Assembly: GCA_013397935.1 (NCBI GenBank)
Contig: VZRN01005377.1
Location: 220,453 to 284,452 of the forward strand
Reading direction: 5' to 3'
From: Dasyornis broadbenti
Lineage: Eukaryota; Chordata; Aves; Passeriformes; Dasyornithidae
Length of the DNA stretch: 64,000 bases
The position numbers and the translations under genes are program-made. Below, piece by piece: positions 1 to 13,634 of this stretch. Positions within the stretch are counted from its first letter, which is position 1. The number at the start of each line of letters is the position of its first letter. The notes beneath the pieces were generated by a model. The model made no database searches, was not told where the DNA came from, and was given only the letters and a program-made list of their open reading frames with translations.

Positions 1-2221
1 TCATCTGTCACTTCAGCTGTGGTCTTACTGAAAATGATCAAGAAACACAGTGAAAGCAGGCATCTTTTCTTTTGCTGGGGAGTTCCCCCAGTGAAAATGG
101 ATAAAAGCAAAATTGCTTCTGCATTTAATTATGATAGAAGATATTTATCTACTAATAGGTTTTTGGCTTTGTTTTTCTGTAAATTGACTACCAATTGATA
201 TATGTACAGCCCACAAACTTGGTTTCACTCTAAGAGTTGGCATGTGCTGCATTTTTCTTGTGGTAGGGCTCACTATTTTATTCATCTGCAGAGGAAAAAA
301 GAGAACACTGGCACCTACAAGTCTGCCTCTGCATCGGCAAAGTGTTAAAAACAATTAGCTAATAAACGGACTGTTTTCCAAGCAGAACAATAAAATTGCT
401 GCCATCCAGATAAGAAATTGCTTTAAGTCTAGCTTCTTATATCTAATCTAGCACAAAAGAGACAGAGGGAGCCTTTGATTATCTGATGGGTAGAAGCTGA
501 GCTTGACCTGTCAGAGGAGGCTGGAAGTTACGGAAACACAAAATCTGCTGAGACGTGGCATCAAGGCAAGACCAAATGGAAAGAGAAAGTGAGAGAGTGC
601 GGCAATTTCACCACCTTCTCACACAGCTATTACCTCCTGGGATAAAAAGCAAACTGGGGAAGGGATGCATGAAGTGATGCTGATTTTTTGTGCTATCTGC
701 ATGCAAAGTGAAAACAGCTCAGGGAGCTGCGTTGCACAGTCTGAATGGTCCTGCATCAGCCAGCCTGTGCTTCCTGGAGTGTGCGCAGAAAGGCAGGTTT
801 GGCACAGTGTATCTCTGCAACCAATGCTCTTAGGAGGCCTGGGCTTGGCACAAAGGCACCCAAAAGGTGCCAGGTCAACAGGATGCTGCGACAGGGGCCA
901 GAGCTGGTGACCTGTGCAAAAGCCCACCAATGTCTAGTAACTGCTAAAGCAGATTTACCTACAGATACTGATCTGAGTACAGTCATGTGGAATAGCTGGC
1001 CCAACACAGAGTGTTTTCAGTCTCTGAGAGCAGTCCTGCCTGGTAATGAGGTTGGGCTGGGCATAGCTGCTTGCAACCCATGGCTTTGCACTGCAACTAC
1101 ACCCAGGCTGCATCTTTGGTGTGGACACAGCCATGACAGATGGGACAGGCAACACAAGGCCGTTGCTCTGCTGAGTCAGGAGAGGCTAGGAAGCTCTTGG
1201 TGTTTTGTTACATTATTCGGCTTCTCTCTCTGCCGTGACACAAAGAAAACCTACAGTGATGGGTGAAGCACTGGTTCTGTTTTCCACTCCTTAACGTGCT
1301 CACCCTGTATGCACCTGTGCATGTACTGGAGATCCCCCTCAGGAGCCCTGCTGTCTCTTCCTCAAAAAACCAGCATACCTGCAGCATGGCTCCCAGACCT
1401 GCATGGCTGAAAAGGCACCAGTGTGCTTTCATTCACCAGGAGCACAGCCAAGGGAGGCTGCTTCAGACACAGACCCTGATCACAGGATTTTCTCATGTCC
1501 TCTTGCTCCACTAGTCATGTTTGCATGGATTTCATGCTTTATTTCCACTGGAGCTTTGTATGAGGGGGCGAGTATATCCACTGACAGCCTGCTCCTGCAG
1601 CAGTTGTTCTATCAGGACATCTGGATAGTAGGACAAGACAATTGCTCTTCATTGTCTCATCCTACATAAGACAATGTGAAACATACCCCATGTCCTGAGC
1701 TATTTCTTAAAGTACACAAATGTGGAGTGTATAGGCATTTTCTGAATGATCTGAACTCTCTCTGATCCTATTTTTGACTCATCTGAAGTTCTCTCCTTCT
1801 CTTTGTTTTTAATTGCCTTTTTGAATTCCTGCTTTCTGGAGATGGTCACATCCTGCTCCACTCACCACCTAGCCTAATGTGAAGTGGTGACTTCTGTGTC
1901 AGCACCACCAGTGAGAGCAGACTTCCCATGATCACAGCATTTCTCTCTCCTCCCAACCCAAGGCACAGCCAGCTCTGCACAGAAGTGCGCTGTGAAGCTC
2001 TGACCCAGCATGGTGTGATGCAGATAGGAAGACCTGTTTTGATGGAAAATACCACTGCATCTGCCACAGGCATGACAAGCAATGTCATAAATGCTATATG
2101 TGCAGTTACATAGAAAAGTATACCCCAAGGCAAACCATAGAGAGAGCCTGGACCACAGATGGGGAGCTCTCTTCTTGTTCTTGACAACTGAGGCTGACAC
2201 AGCTCTGGTGCTGTGCCAACA
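1..2221. other. Unannotated unique sequence, no gene seen
   Basis: I see no repeat family, RNA gene or convincing exon here. Several open frames of 60-170 codons lie between 600 and 2230 on both strands, but they overlap one another and show no consistent codon bias or recognisable motif. That is what locally GC-richer non-coding sequence gives. Confidence 0.5.
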
Positions 2222-3676
2222 CACAACAAGAAGGGCTTCTACAAGTACATCAACATCAAAAAAATTAGGGAAAATGTTAGGCCACTGCTCAAGCAGATGG
2301 GTGTCCTGGTAACAGAAGGCACAGAAAAGGCAGAATTTCTGAATGTCTTCTTTGCCTCAGTCATCATTGATGAGGAAGACTCTCAGGAGACCCATACTTT
2401 GGAGGTAAGAGAGGAAGGCTGGAGAAAGACTTCCCCTTGGTCGTTGAAGATTTGGTTAGAGATCAGCTAGGCAGACTTAACACTCATAAATCCACAGGCC
2501 CTGATGAGATGTGCCCACGGGTGTCGAGGGAGATGGCAGATGCTGCAGCTAAGCCATTCTCCATCACCTTTCAAAAATCATAGAAAATAGGAGCAGGGCC
2601 CAGTGACTGGAGGAAAGCCAGTGTTACTCCCATCTTCTCAACTGGCAAGGAGGAGGAGAATCCAGGAAACTACCAGCCAGCCAGCCTCACCTCCATCCCT
2701 GGAAAGGTGATGGGACAGATTGTTCTGGAGGTTGTCACCAAGCATGTAGAAGAAAAGAACGTCATCAGAAGTAGTCAACATGGATTCCCCAAGGGGAAAT
2801 CATGCTTGACAAATCTGACAGCCTTCTGTGATGCCATGGCAGGATGGGTAGATGAGGGGAGAGCAGTGGATGTTGTCTGCCTTCACTTCAGCAAGGCTTT
2901 TGACACTGCTTCCCGTAACATCCTCATAGGTAAGCTCAGGAAATGTAGGTTAGATGAATGGACAGTGAGGTGGATCAAGGACTGGCTGAATGGCAGAGCT
3001 CAGAGCATCATGATCAGGGGAGTGGAATCCAGCTGGAGGCCCGTAGTCAGTGGTGTTCCCCAGGGATCAATACTGGGTCCAGTCCCATGCCACTTGTTCA
3101 TCACTGACCTGGATGAAGGGATACAGGGTACCTTCAGCAGGTTTGCTGATGATACAAACTGGGGCAGTGGCTGATACACCTGAAGGCTCTGCTGCCGTTC
3201 GGCTGCACCTTGGTGGACTGGAGAGTTGGACAGAGAGAGCCCTAATGAGGTTCAACAAGGGCAAATGCAGGGTTCTGCACCTGCACCCAAATACCAGCAC
3301 AGGCTGGGGCTGGCCCACTAAAGGGCAGCTCTGTGGAGAAGGACCTGGGAGTCTTGGTGGATCACAAGGTGACAATGAGCCAGCAGTGTGCCCTTGTGGC
3401 CAGGAGGGCCAGTGGGATCCTGGCGTGCATCAGGAAGAGTGTGGCCAGCAGGTCAAGGGAGCTGATCCTCCCCTCTACTCGTCCCTGGTGAGGCCACAGC
3501 TGGAGTGCCCAGTTCTGGGCTCCTCAGTACAAGAGAGACAAGGAGCTGCTGGAGAAGATCCAGCAAAGGGTCACAAAGATGAGAGGTCTGGAGCATCTCC
3601 TGATGAGGAGAGACTGAGTGAGCTGGGCCTGTTTAGTCTGGAGAAGACTGAGAGGGGATCTCATGAATGCACATAA
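2222..3676 (+). pseudogene. Broken CR1 ORF2: reverse transcriptase domain
   Basis: These are remnants of the CR1 ORF2 protein, which normally nicks target DNA and reverse-transcribes its own RNA. Visible in order are the pre-RT segment (KAEFLNVFFASV, from about 2326), the STGPDE block (about 2490), the SDWRKASVTPIF-like block (about 2600), PGNYQPASLTSIPGK (about 2665), QHGFPKGKSCLTNL (about 2776), motif A as CLHFSKAFD (2878-2904), motif B as SGVPQGSILGP (about 3048) and motif C as FADDT (3142-3156). Inactivating changes: a frame change around 2400-2440, an in-frame TAG at 2581-2583, a frame change just after FADDT near 3165, and further shifts in the C-terminal part. In motif A the expected catalytic Asp (LDF in the family) is His, while the two Asp of FADD are intact. 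The best-preserved open stretch is 2707-3174 (155 codons). Confidence 0.9.
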
Positions 3677-3984
3677 ATATCTCAAAGGCAGGTGCCAAGA
3701 GGATGGTGCCAGACTCTTTTCAGTGGTGTCCAGTGGCCAGACAAGGAGTAATGACACAAGCAGTTTCTCCTCAACATGGGGAAGAACTTCTTTGTGTTGA
3801 GCATGGCAGAACACTGGAACAGGCTTCCCAGAAAGGTTGTGGAATATCCATCCCTGGAGACATTCAAAACCCAGCTGGACACATTCTTGTGTAACCTGCT
3901 CTAGGTGTCCCTGCTTTGGCAGAGCGGTTGGATGAGATGATCTCCAAAAATCCATTCCAACCCCAGCAATTCTGTGATTCTGTG
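2222..3984 (+). mobile_element. CR1 non-LTR retrotransposon, 5'-truncated, sense copy
   Basis: This is the longest CR1 (chicken repeat 1, LINE) copy in the window. It starts abruptly inside ORF2, at codons reading NKKGFYKYI, just upstream of the reverse transcriptase domain; the endonuclease half and ORF1 are absent. It continues through the RT domain and the ORF2 C-terminal region into the short 3' UTR and ends in the CR1 octamer-type terminus TTCTGTGATTCTGTG at about 3970-3984. CR1 elements typically lack poly-A tails and clear target-site duplications, and I see neither here. Truncation at the 5' end is usual for this family, because reverse transcription primes at the 3' end and often stops early. 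The copy is full of frameshifts and cannot move by itself. Family assignment rests on recognised protein motifs and the 3' end. The 5' boundary is good to about 10-20 bases. Confidence 0.93.
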
Positions 3985-4808
3985 CTTTGCATGGGTCTGC
4001 TTGACCTTTCCACTGTGCATGTGGCTGTGACTGTGACTGGTTCTTCCCCACAGGGATGTCCATAATCTCATCACACATGATGAGGTCATCCAGCCTGACC
4101 ATTCTTCAGCAGTGTAAGTGACTGGAAGACCCCAGCACTGCTGGTGTCTGAGCTCTCTCATTGCTTTTCCTAGTCCAAGCAAGCTGGGTATGTCTAACCA
4201 GAATTATTCTCCAAGTGTCACCTCCAAGCTCTTGTGTTCTGCCACATGCAATCTGCTTCAGGTTGATTAATAGCATCATTCTTATGCTGAGTTTCACCAT
4301 CACACCTCCACCTGTGGGCCAAACAACATCCAAGCAAACAAGTGAAGAAAGACCATGGTGGCTTTAAGCTGCCCCTTCAGCTTTTCTAAAGCTGTGGACA
4401 ATCTACTCAGTCTGGTTTATCAATGGTATCTCAGGTATTTCTCAAAAGTAAGGTGTAAATATGGGAAGTAGCATGTACTTCCTAATATGTTTTCCAATTT
4501 GGTGCTATAGCCCAGCAGCCACATGCCATGGACTTCTAACCCTTTCTTCAGGGATATGTTGACCATCTTCATGTAATATGACTAAACTATCATAACTCAA
4601 ATCCCAGATTTGTCACTTCTTCATGAGCTTCAAGCAAATTGATCTCAGATGTCATTCATCAGAAAAATAATGGTTTTTGGAAGAATGGAACCCTGATCCA
4701 GCTGATATATAACTGCTGTGAAGTGTAGCAAACCTTTGTACATGCTGCTGTTTGGCAATTTGATGTTCTTTGCCCAAATGCTGCCAACAATTGTTGTTTT
4801 GTTTTAGT

Positions 4809-4848
4809 CCATTTCATTTTCTTTCATTTCATTTCATTTCATTTCATG
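4809..4848. repeat. (ATTTC)n microsatellite
   Basis: About seven imperfect copies of the pentamer ATTTC/TTTCA, the last four perfect. It is an ordinary simple repeat with no coding or structural role visible. Confidence 0.9.
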
Positions 4849-6529
4849 CATTATATTTCTTTGATCACACTTTGTATCAGACTCAGTAGTGAGTTCATTT
4901 CCCAGATTTTCTTTGCTGTTCCTGTCAAAGCTAAACATGATCATAGAACTGGAGTAATAACTGAAAAGTCCTGCAAAAAATTAGCTCCAGTAAAGCCAAA
5001 TTAGCCACTGTCATCTGTATTCAGACCTTTGCTGAATTTGCTTCTTAGAAATTTTCCAGTAAATACGGGCCTCACATTATCAAAAAGAAGTGAATTTGAA
5101 TTAATCCTTATAGAACTTTTACTGAAGTTAATTATAAGCTCATAATTGCAGCTATTCGCAGCCAAAATCTTATTTTAGGAATTATGCATTTACAGCAAGA
5201 CAGCAGAAACTTTTCTGTGCATTACTTTGTGTTCAGTTAAGTGTTACTAAAACACTTTGAATTTTGTGGATGTTTGGAATGAGGAATTCACAATCACCAG
5301 GTCAATAAATATTTTGTAGCATCTAATCTCTTCTATAACAGATTTTGAATAGCAAATGCCTTCAGCAAAATCATAGGCATGAAAAGTAGCTAAAAATGGC
5401 ACAAATTACAGGTTACATCCCATTTGGGGTTTTTTTGCAATGACTATCAAAACCACAAATGGTGCCTATTAAACAGAAGTGCCCGGCCTACAGGTAAAAT
5501 ATTTACTGTTCTCCAGGCATTCTCCTGTGATGAAACAGTTGTTCCCAGGTTGCTGATAGTAATGCCACTGCCATTCAATCGCTTCCGTGTTTCCTTCTCC
5601 AAGCGCACAGGAACTGAAACAGGAGTGCAGCATGCCCTATCTCCAGCCTGAAAAACAGGGATGTAACATCTGCCTGATGCACCAGCTCTACTTGCAAGAA
5701 CACAGACATGGGTCCATTAAAAAAAAAGCACACAGCAGGCTTATGCCCTGAAGATTGCTGGCATGCTGCAGATGTGTGGCAGGAACCCAAGGGTCTGTCC
5801 ATCTTGTCTGGCACAGCAGAAACATTGGGACATAGGGATGGCAGCAGCCCTTCCTGGTGCTGGCACAAGCAGATCTGCCCCTTAATGCATTGATCCTGAA
5901 GCCAGCAGGATTAGGCAACCATTTGGAGTTACGCACATGCTTACATGCACTGCCAGGTCTCTGCCAGCACCCTACATGGCTGAGCCTGGGCTACTGTCTT
6001 CTGTGCTGGTACTCAAGAAAAGGTGAAGGATGTATGCATCTCTACACATCCACTGAAATGTTTGTAACAGCCCAATACTCAAGATAATTGTATATATATT
6101 TTTGAGTGAAAGTATATTTAACTGGGTGGGGGACACAAAATGTGACATTTAGGATGATGTTTTAAGTCTGAAACATATGAAAGAGAACAAAATTAATGCT
6201 TGTGCTCAGTCACCACAGCAGTTGCCCTTAGGTCTTCATAACCTTTGCCTTGCTCACATACAGACAAACCTACACTCATATGTATATGCCCTTCACGCTA
6301 TCAGCTTGTAGATTGGCTCTGAATATCTGTGTAGAAGTAGGTCAAACGCAATGAAGTTTGAGTTCCCACTCTGGCAGTCTCTCTGGAGGCATCCACCCCA
6401 TGAGCTCAATGGGCAGGAGAGACAAAGCAGCCACACACCTGCTTGCCTGTGGCTGGCCAAATGAAACTCCGCAGCGCAGTGCTGCATCACGCCCATGCCG
6501 AGCTGCCTAACAGGTGGCCCGATGCCTTC

Positions 6530-6800
6530 GTGTTACCATTTTAACATTAAATGCCCTGGTTGCAGCTTAAAACTGACCAAGCAATCTTCATTCTAAAGGC
6601 AGGAAGTGCATTTCATTTGCATAGCTCTGATGGGATTAAAGGAGGCATTAGAGTAATTAAGGTCAGAGGGGTTTACCATTTACTAAATCCCTAAATCCAC
6701 CTCCGCTCCAACATAATTCAGCAATATCATGGGGCAAAAGGTCGCTGAAACAATTTATGTCTGTCTAGCCTTCCGTCACAAAGAGATAAACCCTTTTCTG
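6530..6800. promoter_or_regulatory. Possible conserved non-coding regulatory block
   Basis: This is a non-coding stretch with a dense set of developmental transcription-factor-like words: an exact POU octamer ATTTGCAT at 6615-6622, GGATTA of the OTX/bicoid type near 6633, a homeodomain TAATTAA at 6654-6660, and several CpG dinucleotides (CCGCTCC, GTCGCTG, CCGTCAC), which are otherwise rare in the surrounding A+T-rich sequence. No open frame of note crosses it. The clustering and retained CpGs are what vertebrate conserved enhancers often show, but short words like these also occur by chance. Conservation cannot be measured here, so the call is an inference. Confidence 0.25.
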
Positions 6801-9800
6801 GACAAAGAGCTTTTTGGACAGTACACGTATATATTATTTCTACACAGACTACACAAGAAACTGTTGCAGTTACTATCTGAATGCATTAACTACCCTATGA
6901 TTTGAGTTTGACTTTTTTCCCCAGGTTTTGTTGGAGAATTAATAATATCTTTTATGCACATGAACTTACATGGTTTCAATTTTAAAAAAACCCAAAACCC
7001 CCAAAAACCTCCTAGCTGATACAGATCTTAAATATGCATTCCAATAAATGTCTTCCAAGTTTAAAATATTAAAGGATCCATCTGTTAAAATGAGAATAAT
7101 AAATGCACAGGGAACATTTGGAGGATAATGTATTATTGAATATTATGTGTTCTCATGAGTAAGCTTGCAGCAAGTATTACTTTTAATTAAATGTACATTT
7201 GACACTGCTGAAGATCTTAGCTCCCAAGGCTTCATTGTTACCTGTAATCCAAAGCTGCTTGATTGAACCGAAGGAGCCCTGACATTGAGTAATGGTAAGC
7301 AAAGCTGCTCCAGGGACATACACACATATATTTATTGCCTTTTGCAAGTCCTGTTAGCTCCAAGCCAAACAGATTATACTGGGTGTCTTTCTTCACTCTC
7401 AGCCTTTATGGCCAACTCAACCGTAAGCTATATCAGCCCAAAGCAGTCCTAGAGGGACTCTGTAGAGCTCTGCACCAGAAAAATTGTACCTTGCTGGACA
7501 GAAAAGGGATTTGCAGAGCCCTCAGCCACGTAATTGCTTCATAATGATATTTTAGTGGTGACCTGACACCATATTGTACTTAACCCACCATTTGACCCAC
7601 CTAATCTAGTGGAAGATGTCTCTGTCTGATTCAAGTCTCTAAGGAAAATAAAAGAAATTGAGGGATGAAAAAAATGGGATTGAAACTGAAGAGATTTGTT
7701 GAAATTGCTTTAACTGAACTATGAATAAAGAAATCATAGATTCAAAATTGATGGATGTAATTGAAGCAGCTTCAGCCCTGCTAAGTGCTGTCAGGAAGTT
7801 GTCAAGTTGTCTTATGACAGCTTTGGTGACACACTTGTCACCATTGGTGACCTCAATGTCGCTCCAGCTGTACACATGGTGGGGTGGGTAGCAGCCTCAG
7901 CAGTGGGACAGCAAATACAAGTGAGAATTAAACCCCAAGCAACAAATTTCAAGCCAGAGATAATCCAGAATTAGAAGAAATTATTTTTCATGTAAGCAAT
8001 GAGGGGCAGTGAACACATAGTGCAAAACCACAGTGTGCAGCCAGGTGTTGCAATACAGGTGTGCAAGAAAAAGAGTCGGGGGGTGTTCTCTAGCAAGGGA
8101 ATTAGTGAGTCACTCCTGCACAACTTTGCCTCTGGGATGGACTGTCTGGCGAGTGCAAGAAGACCAGGGAGCAATTTTCATCCACCACTTGCTTGTCAAC
8201 TTGCATTTACATAAAGCAGCAATTAAATTCCTGGGTCTGCTATTTCCCCAAACAAGAAGTTTTCTTTCTGTTCCCCAGATACAGCGGTTACTCCTCCCTC
8301 CTGGAAGGCCCGTGCCTGGCTCTTGTGCATAGCACGCCTGTGTGTGTGTATTGGCATGCGCATGTCTCCTTGCTCCCTGACACTAAAGGCTGGTGCAACA
8401 CTGATGTCAGCAGAAGCCTCATGTGCAGAAACTGACCCTGCCTTGCTGGTGCAGGGACCATTGGCCAAAAAGTCAAGAATAAATCCAGTCATCCGTGATT
8501 ATTAAGGGGCCAACATGGTGAGACAACAGAGCCACTGTGGCAGCTAGTGCCGGCCTGCTGGCATTCACGCTGTGCTGGTGTTTCAAGCCCTGGCTCCTTT
8601 CTCAGGGTGCCCTTCCCCTGAGGAAGGAGCCCATATGGCCACTGTAAGTGCTTGCGCAGCCTTGCTCTCACCCTCCTGCCTCACAGGGCCCTGACCTCTC
8701 TGTGCTGAGAAGGCTCAGGATTAGCCACCTGAATTTCTTTCCAGATGAGAACAATGGGTGTATCTGCATCAGCTGGCTAGGTGCAACCCAGGATGTCCCT
8801 CCACACCGCAGGATCCCCAGCCCCTGTCCCTGTCCTCAGCAGCAACATCTAAAGGCAGTAGTGGCTGTGCCAAGAGGGCTCTGGGTATGGGCTTGCTATG
8901 CTGTGCAGTGAGACTGCACTGTCCCAACCACATTATTGCAACATTTTCTCCACCCAGGAAGCCAAAGAGACAGGTATTTTGGGATTATTTTTAAAAATAA
9001 ATCTCCTAAGTCAGTGAAGAACAAAGAAGGAATCTGCTTGACATCCAAAACAATGCAACTTCACAAAGATTACACAAAGAAAGAGAGAAAAGCATGCTGT
9101 GAAGAAGGGGACACTCAAAAACTTCTCTTAATCAGAGGGACCAACAGGGCTTCTTGACCACTGTCTGTTCCCAGCATCACTAAACGAGTAGATGAGACGT
9201 CTGTGCTAAGTAAACAGCATCTGCCATCTCCACAGGCTGTTTGAAAGTGCTGACTAGCTGGTGAAGAGATTAGCACTTCTGACTCCCCTACTAATAACTG
9301 ATTCATTACCCAGACTTGGCAGTGCCTTTCTAATTGTCAGTTAGAACTGCTGACATTCCTGAATATTGTTCCTCAGATGTAAATAATATTTATTTGAGGG
9401 TACAGTGCACTCTGTTTTGATCCAACAAGTTCAAGTGAGCTCACCTGGAAGGACAAAAACAAGTTTTACCTCAGGTGGTATCTTCATTTCTTAACAAACC
9501 TATCATTACAATTATTTCCCTTACAAGGGCATATTATAAATCATATGCCTAAATTTTGGGAAGTGTCTTGAGTTGAGTTGGGATGGGTAAAGCTGCTTCA
9601 CAGTGGATTTAGTCTTTGATAAACCATTAAACCACTCTGCTGAAGAGAGAAGTTTAAGCAGAGCATTTATTAGAGAAAAAAAAAATTTGAAATGCAGAAA
9701 TGTAGACAATTCCACATTTTTAGAAAAAAAATCAAATATTGAAAACACACAGATATGTTTTGTCTCTGATTTGTTTATGTAGGTTATATACCAACTATAG

Positions 9801-10150
9801 AAAGTGCCTTTTCAGAAAATCTTGTTAGGGTTATTTATGACACTGTCTTTCAAAATAGTCTGAGAAAAATGTTCTGATGAAAATCATAAGCATGTAGTTG
9901 TTTTGAGGTCAAAATATCAAAATAAGAAGTAATGAAAAGTTGTGGGTTTATTCCGCTTTCCCCTATTTCAATTTCTTTATGCTTTTTTACTACATCTCTG
10001 CTGAACAGATGGCCACTAGCTCCTGACAACGATACTTCACTAAGTCTTGGCAGGATGATGATGGCTCAATCACCCATTAATTCCATGGCGGATAATGGCT
10101 GAAAGCACCAGATCAGGTCACTCCTGTTGACCAGATTGTGCAAATCTATT

Positions 10151-10170
10151 GGGGGTGGGGGGGGAAGGGT
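10151..10170 (+). repeat. Short G-run, quadruplex-prone
   Basis: A run of GGGGG, T, GGGGGGGG, AA, GGG on the plus strand. It can be parsed as four G-tracts with one- or two-base loops, so it could form a G-quadruplex. No gene start lies nearby. Confidence 0.6.
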
Positions 10171-12588
10171 GTTTCACTGATTCATTTGAAAGCTTTTTAA
10201 TTTGAATGTGCAACATTCACATGTCAGTCATTTTGAGTCTCATCACAAATCCCCACCCTGTTCTCCTGTGATCCTCCCATCTGGTGAAAAAGCCGTAATA
10301 TTTTTCACCTACAATACAAAAATCACTCTCATATATGACGGATTTTCAAAGAAAACCACTGTTGCGAGACAGTCATGACATGGATGTGATACCTGATCTT
10401 GATTCGCACCTGGAGGACAAGATGCAGCCCACCATAAAGACTGACCCTGAAGGCATCACACCCTTACCAGCTGGGTGCTGCACATCCCTGAGGGCTGGCC
10501 AGGCACTGGAACAGCTGGTCCTTCTTCAGGGGGTGCTGCTGGCAAGTGGGCAATCTGTCCTGCAGGCAGCATGCAGCAGAAATGGGATTCACACTCCATC
10601 TCAATCCACCTTCACCTGGAATGCAGCTTTGAAATGTCCCTATTTTCTACACAACACAGTTCTAAGCAGTTCCTCCATTTAAAAAAGTAATTAGTGAGAA
10701 ATGGAAATGTCAGATCACTGATAAATACTGCTAATTGTATTGTTTTCTAAAAGAGAGAAATACAGAATAAATTGACTTGTTTAATTTCTTTCCTGCCTAC
10801 TTACATTTTACCTTTTTCATGTGGTTGTGAGGACACTCTGCAATCTGTCTCACTAATGAATGTGGACAGTAGCAGTAGGTGGGGAGTTGCTTATTTGCAT
10901 CCTTTGCACCTCTGCGTGAAATTCATTACCAGATTATGTTACGCTGAAAGGCTCTTGGAAGGTGCTCAAAACACTTGCAAATCCGAGCTGTCTCAGAATG
11001 ATGAATATCACACGCAGGTCCGAACTGTGGAGTCCTTATTCAGCCTTCACCCAACAGAACTCTCCATGCAGCCACTGTCTGGGAAGAGGTTGAGATTTGC
11101 ACGATGTTGACCTGGGAGCCATTGCCTTCTGCAGCAACAGCTATGCCTCCAACAGCTGGGATGCCCAGATTTAGCAATTGCCCCTAAGATGGATACAGGC
11201 ACTCCAGCTGATGCACAGGTGGAAAGACTGTTAGGGACCTCTAGCACTGCCTCCAGCAAAGATGAATACTAATATTAGTGGCAGGCAGAGGAAGATGCTG
11301 CAGTCAGTGGTAGCCACAGCTCTCCTGGCTCAGTGATTCTCCTGAGTCACCTCCCCTGATCTGGGCCTGGCTGCTGTCGACATCTGGAGAAAAAACAGCA
11401 GGGAAACACAATGAAAAGGCAAAACAAAAAAGTGGACAGGTTTTATGATGCATAGAAAGTATTCATACCCTCAGGGCTTGCTGCACAGCAGAGGCAGAGG
11501 AAATGAGCCTTCTCTCAGAAGGCACTGGCCACAGAGAGCCTTCCATACACACCAGACACAGGTGACTCTAAGCCTGTTGTCCCTCTCCTCTGGAAAAGAG
11601 CAAAACAAAAGAAGCATTCTCATTGTAACCCTGGGAGGCAGAAAAGAACGCAATACTGTGACTTTTATCAGTTGTGTTCTACCTGAGTTGAGCCTGGATG
11701 TTTTCAATTAGTGTGTCCAGTCATCTTTTACTTATGATGACCAGTCATCAGAAGAGTGGTCACTCTGTTCCTAAACCATCTGTGCACCTCCATTCCTCTG
11801 GATACTCCTGGAGAAGAAATCAGCAAAGTCCCAACCCTGAGTAGACAGCTGGTATAGCAAAGCTCAGATAATGACTAGAGCTTCTTCAAAATTCAAAGCT
11901 ATTGAAACCCTGGTCTGGAGTAAATTTCTTCTCTTTCTGTTTTTAAGACATCTCACCTGTATACATATGTTATTCCTGAAATACCTGTTTTCACCAAGTG
12001 CCTGCTTAAAATGAGTACAGATGTTCTCCAAATATTTTTCATGAGCACAGCAAACAGGCATCCTCCACAATATCTGGGATCCAGCCAGCAAAGGTTTCTG
12101 CTAGCGTCCTGTAGCCATACCATGGGAAAAGCACAAAGTGCCAGCCCTCAGCATCCCTACTGGCTGGAGCAGCATCACCACCAAACCCACTTTGAGTCAG
12201 CCATCCCAAAGAGGACCCACTGGACTGCTCTAGCTGTTCACCCTTAGCCCTGCTGGTGGTCTGATATGAGATGCTAAGATGGATGTTTATGAAAAAAAAG
12301 GCACCCTTCCTCTGCCCTGGGGCCTGAGGGTCCCTCTTGTTTGATGTGTTTGTAAATAAATCTCCATTTCCAAGGAGAATGTTTCCTGTTAGACTGTGTT
12401 AAACACTCCTCTTGTTGTCCTGGCTTCCTGTGTTTGAAAGACCTGAACACTGTTTGTCATTTCACTATATCTAAATACCCCTAAATGAAGTAAAGACTCA
12501 TTTACAGCTACATGAAATAGATGTAAACAATGACAAATACAGTAACAAGCATGTGGAGAGATGACCAGAGGGTTTCAGTTATGGGAAC

Positions 12589-12605
12589 AGACCAGACCAG
12601 ACCAG
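12589..12605. repeat. (ACCAG)n short tandem repeat
   Basis: Three consecutive perfect copies of the pentamer, in otherwise unique sequence. Confidence 0.7.
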
Positions 12606-13634
12606 TGTTGCTGCAGGGGCTAGGACACATCCACTGAAATAACATTTCAGCACTGAAAAAAAGACTGAAAGGAATGTCAGGGAAATATTTTCATTCCACA
12701 GTTTCAGAATGTTTGGATAGCTCTGCTAGACCCCTTTATAGAGGAAAACATGTATAAGAAAATTAGTAAACCACATTTTATTTATAAACAGGAGTGCTAC
12801 CCTAAGGTATTTTCTTTATTTGCTGTGACTATTATCTTCTCTTTCCTATTCACACATAGCTTTAATTCCCTTCATATAACAGACACTTTCTACGTATGAA
12901 GTTATGTATTTCAGCAAAATGAACTGGTAGAGCAATTTGTATTTCTTCCTAGACATTTCCTTGCCATTCCCTACAAAGGTTTTTCCATAGGGCTTTTTAA
13001 AGAGATTTCTAAAACCACCACAGTGAATTGTTGACTTGGCTACAGCCTTTTGAATTCATCACCATCCATCCACTGGGTTTAGGCTCTGTTAGTCAAAACT
13101 TCACATTGAGCCCAGCAAGTACAAGATTCATGTGGCACACGACATAAACTAAGTTGGGTAGTAAGTTGGCCAAATCCAAATCCTTCAGTGAAAGAAAACC
13201 TTGTGACATGCTCCCCCATGTGAGCTCTTTATAAGTCATTCATAGCCACAAAACAATTTTTTGTTGAAATTTGTGACTTGTTTAGAATAGGAGTGAAATT
13301 TAAAGACTTCACAATATGTTCACCATTAATCTTCCAACAGTAAGGACGGTCAAATAATGTGAATTTCCATTGCAATTACCTTGCAATTAACATCTGTACA
13401 CTAGGCTTGCACAGTAGTTTTAAGTTCAGTTTTCAAAAAATCACCAACCTAAAGACTAGGATTAGCTTTCACAAGTTTTTCCACTGAATAGTTATGTTGG
13501 CAAGGAGAAAATAAATTGAAAATATATAAATTTCATTGCATCATAGAGTCAATGAATAAAATAATCATTGCATAAATTATGCTTCCATGGAAAAATCGGT
13601 CAGCTTGCTCTGATTCAATTATTTCCATCATACA

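Noticed and set aside
745..1266. 173-codon open frame, plus strand
   Set aside because: Rich in Cys, Trp and Arg without pattern, overlapped by open frames on both strands, and no recognisable family.
3524..4102. 192-codon open frame on the minus strand
   Set aside because: It is the antisense of the CR1 3' region plus flank. CR1 antisense strands often stay open by chance.
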